A DNA stretch of 64,000 nt from DASPLX01 sp035627375 (GTDB taxonomy: Bacteria > Pseudomonadota > Gammaproteobacteria > Burkholderiales > Burkholderiaceae_D), in NCBI GenBank assembly GCA_035627375.1, contig DASPLX010000010.1:62001-126000 (forward strand). Reading direction: 5' to 3'. The first letter of the stretch is position 1; each line of letters begins with the position of its first letter. Positions 63,687-64,000 of this stretch are shown one piece after another. The translations under genes and the position numbers were made by a program. The notes below the pieces were generated by a model. It searched no databases, was not told where the DNA came from, and worked only from the letters and a program-made list of their open reading frames with translations.

Positions 63687-64000
63687 ATGACCGCCGCCAA
63701 GCCCGCCTTGCCGAAGACCACCCATCCCTTCGTTTACCTGTTCCTGATTCTTCCCTTCGGCGTGACGGCCGGCTACCTTAGCGTGACCGTGGCGTATCAA
63801 CTGGCGAAGGCCGGCGTCGGCACGGTTCCGATCGCCGAACTGATCGCGATCAGCTATATCCCGCATACCTGGAAATTCCTGTGGGCGCCGGTGGTCGATA
63901 CGACGCTCAGCCGCAAGCTGTGGTATGTCATCGGCGCGCTGGCATGCGCGTTCGGCACGTATGCGATCGGCGTCTTGCCGATGACGACGGCCTCGCTGCC
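63687..64000 (+). CDS. MFS permease, AmpG-like (3' end outside window)
   Basis: The frame opens at ATG 63687 and stays open to the last base, giving the first ~104 residues: a hydrophobic start (FVYLFLILPFGVTAGYLSVTV), a second helix (IGALACAFGTYAIGVL), and the loop WKFLWAPVVDTTLSRKL between them. The latter resembles the KFLWAPLVD element of AmpG-type permeases, which import muropeptides and tie cell-wall recycling to beta-lactamase induction. It is 101 bp downstream of the OXA gene. Only the N-terminus is visible, so family assignment is tentative. Confidence 0.75.
   Translation, partial: MTAAKPALPKTTHPFVYLFLILPFGVTAGYLSVTVAYQLAKAGVGTVPIAELIAISYIPHTWKFLWAPVVDTTLSRKLWYVIGALACAFGTYAIGVLPMTTASL

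Overview
The window is high-GC DNA with overlapping genes and long antisense open frames. Gene content points to a betaproteobacterium of the Burkholderiales, most likely Oxalobacteraceae (Herbaspirillum/Noviherbaspirillum/Massilia-like). This placement is inferred from gene families and base composition; no rRNA or tRNA gene was found to confirm it.

Layout. 1-5.9 kb: the 3' end of a large ATPase/TPR signalling protein, a secreted protein of unknown function, a class I cyclic-di-GMP riboswitch in front of a small secreted protein, and an RpoD-type sigma factor. 6-14 kb: a Tat-exported PhoD-like phosphatase, then a kinase / GlpD-like / AGPS-like FAD oxidase operon with a divergent AraC-family regulator. 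14-17.2 kb: a Mut7-C protein, a GT4 glycosyltransferase, a DUF2334 deacetylase-like protein and a PilZ protein. 17.5-38.5 kb: a large accessory block. It holds a two-partner secretion pair (TpsB and a 1993-residue exoprotein with 25 cysteine repeats), a FecR-domain protein, a cyclic-nucleotide-binding protein, a GAF-GspE ATPase, a class II cAMP phosphodiesterase, a GAF/HD-GYP protein, a CHASE2 adenylate cyclase, a TPR/beta-barrel outer-membrane protein, and a second FecR protein carrying two repeated barrel-like domains. 38.5-45.4 kb: a vitamin B12 uptake and salvage operon (btuB-btuC-btuD-cobB-cobQ) behind a cobalamin riboswitch. 45.4-49.6 kb: a 2-hydroxyacid dehydrogenase, a pirin, GTP cyclohydrolase II and a hybrid histidine kinase. 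50-54.6 kb: an NAD-dependent molybdenum formate dehydrogenase with a fused G-B subunit. 54.6-64 kb: an AT-rich gap, a secreted S8 protease, a ClpP-like protease, cheY-cheZ, a VOC protein with a WYL regulator, an unknown 533-residue protein, a class D beta-lactamase and the start of an MFS permease.

How the genes work together. The most unusual part is 17.5-38.5 kb. Enzymes that make, degrade and sense cAMP sit with a cyclic-di-GMP phosphodiesterase, two related FecR proteins and two different outer-membrane export or assembly systems with their presumed cargo. I read it as a candidate surface-structure system under second-messenger control. The same window has a PilZ protein and a cyclic-di-GMP riboswitch, so cyclic-di-GMP is a recurring theme. 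The B12 operon, the formate dehydrogenase and the glycerol-phosphate-type operon are ordinary metabolic modules with some unusual details noted below.
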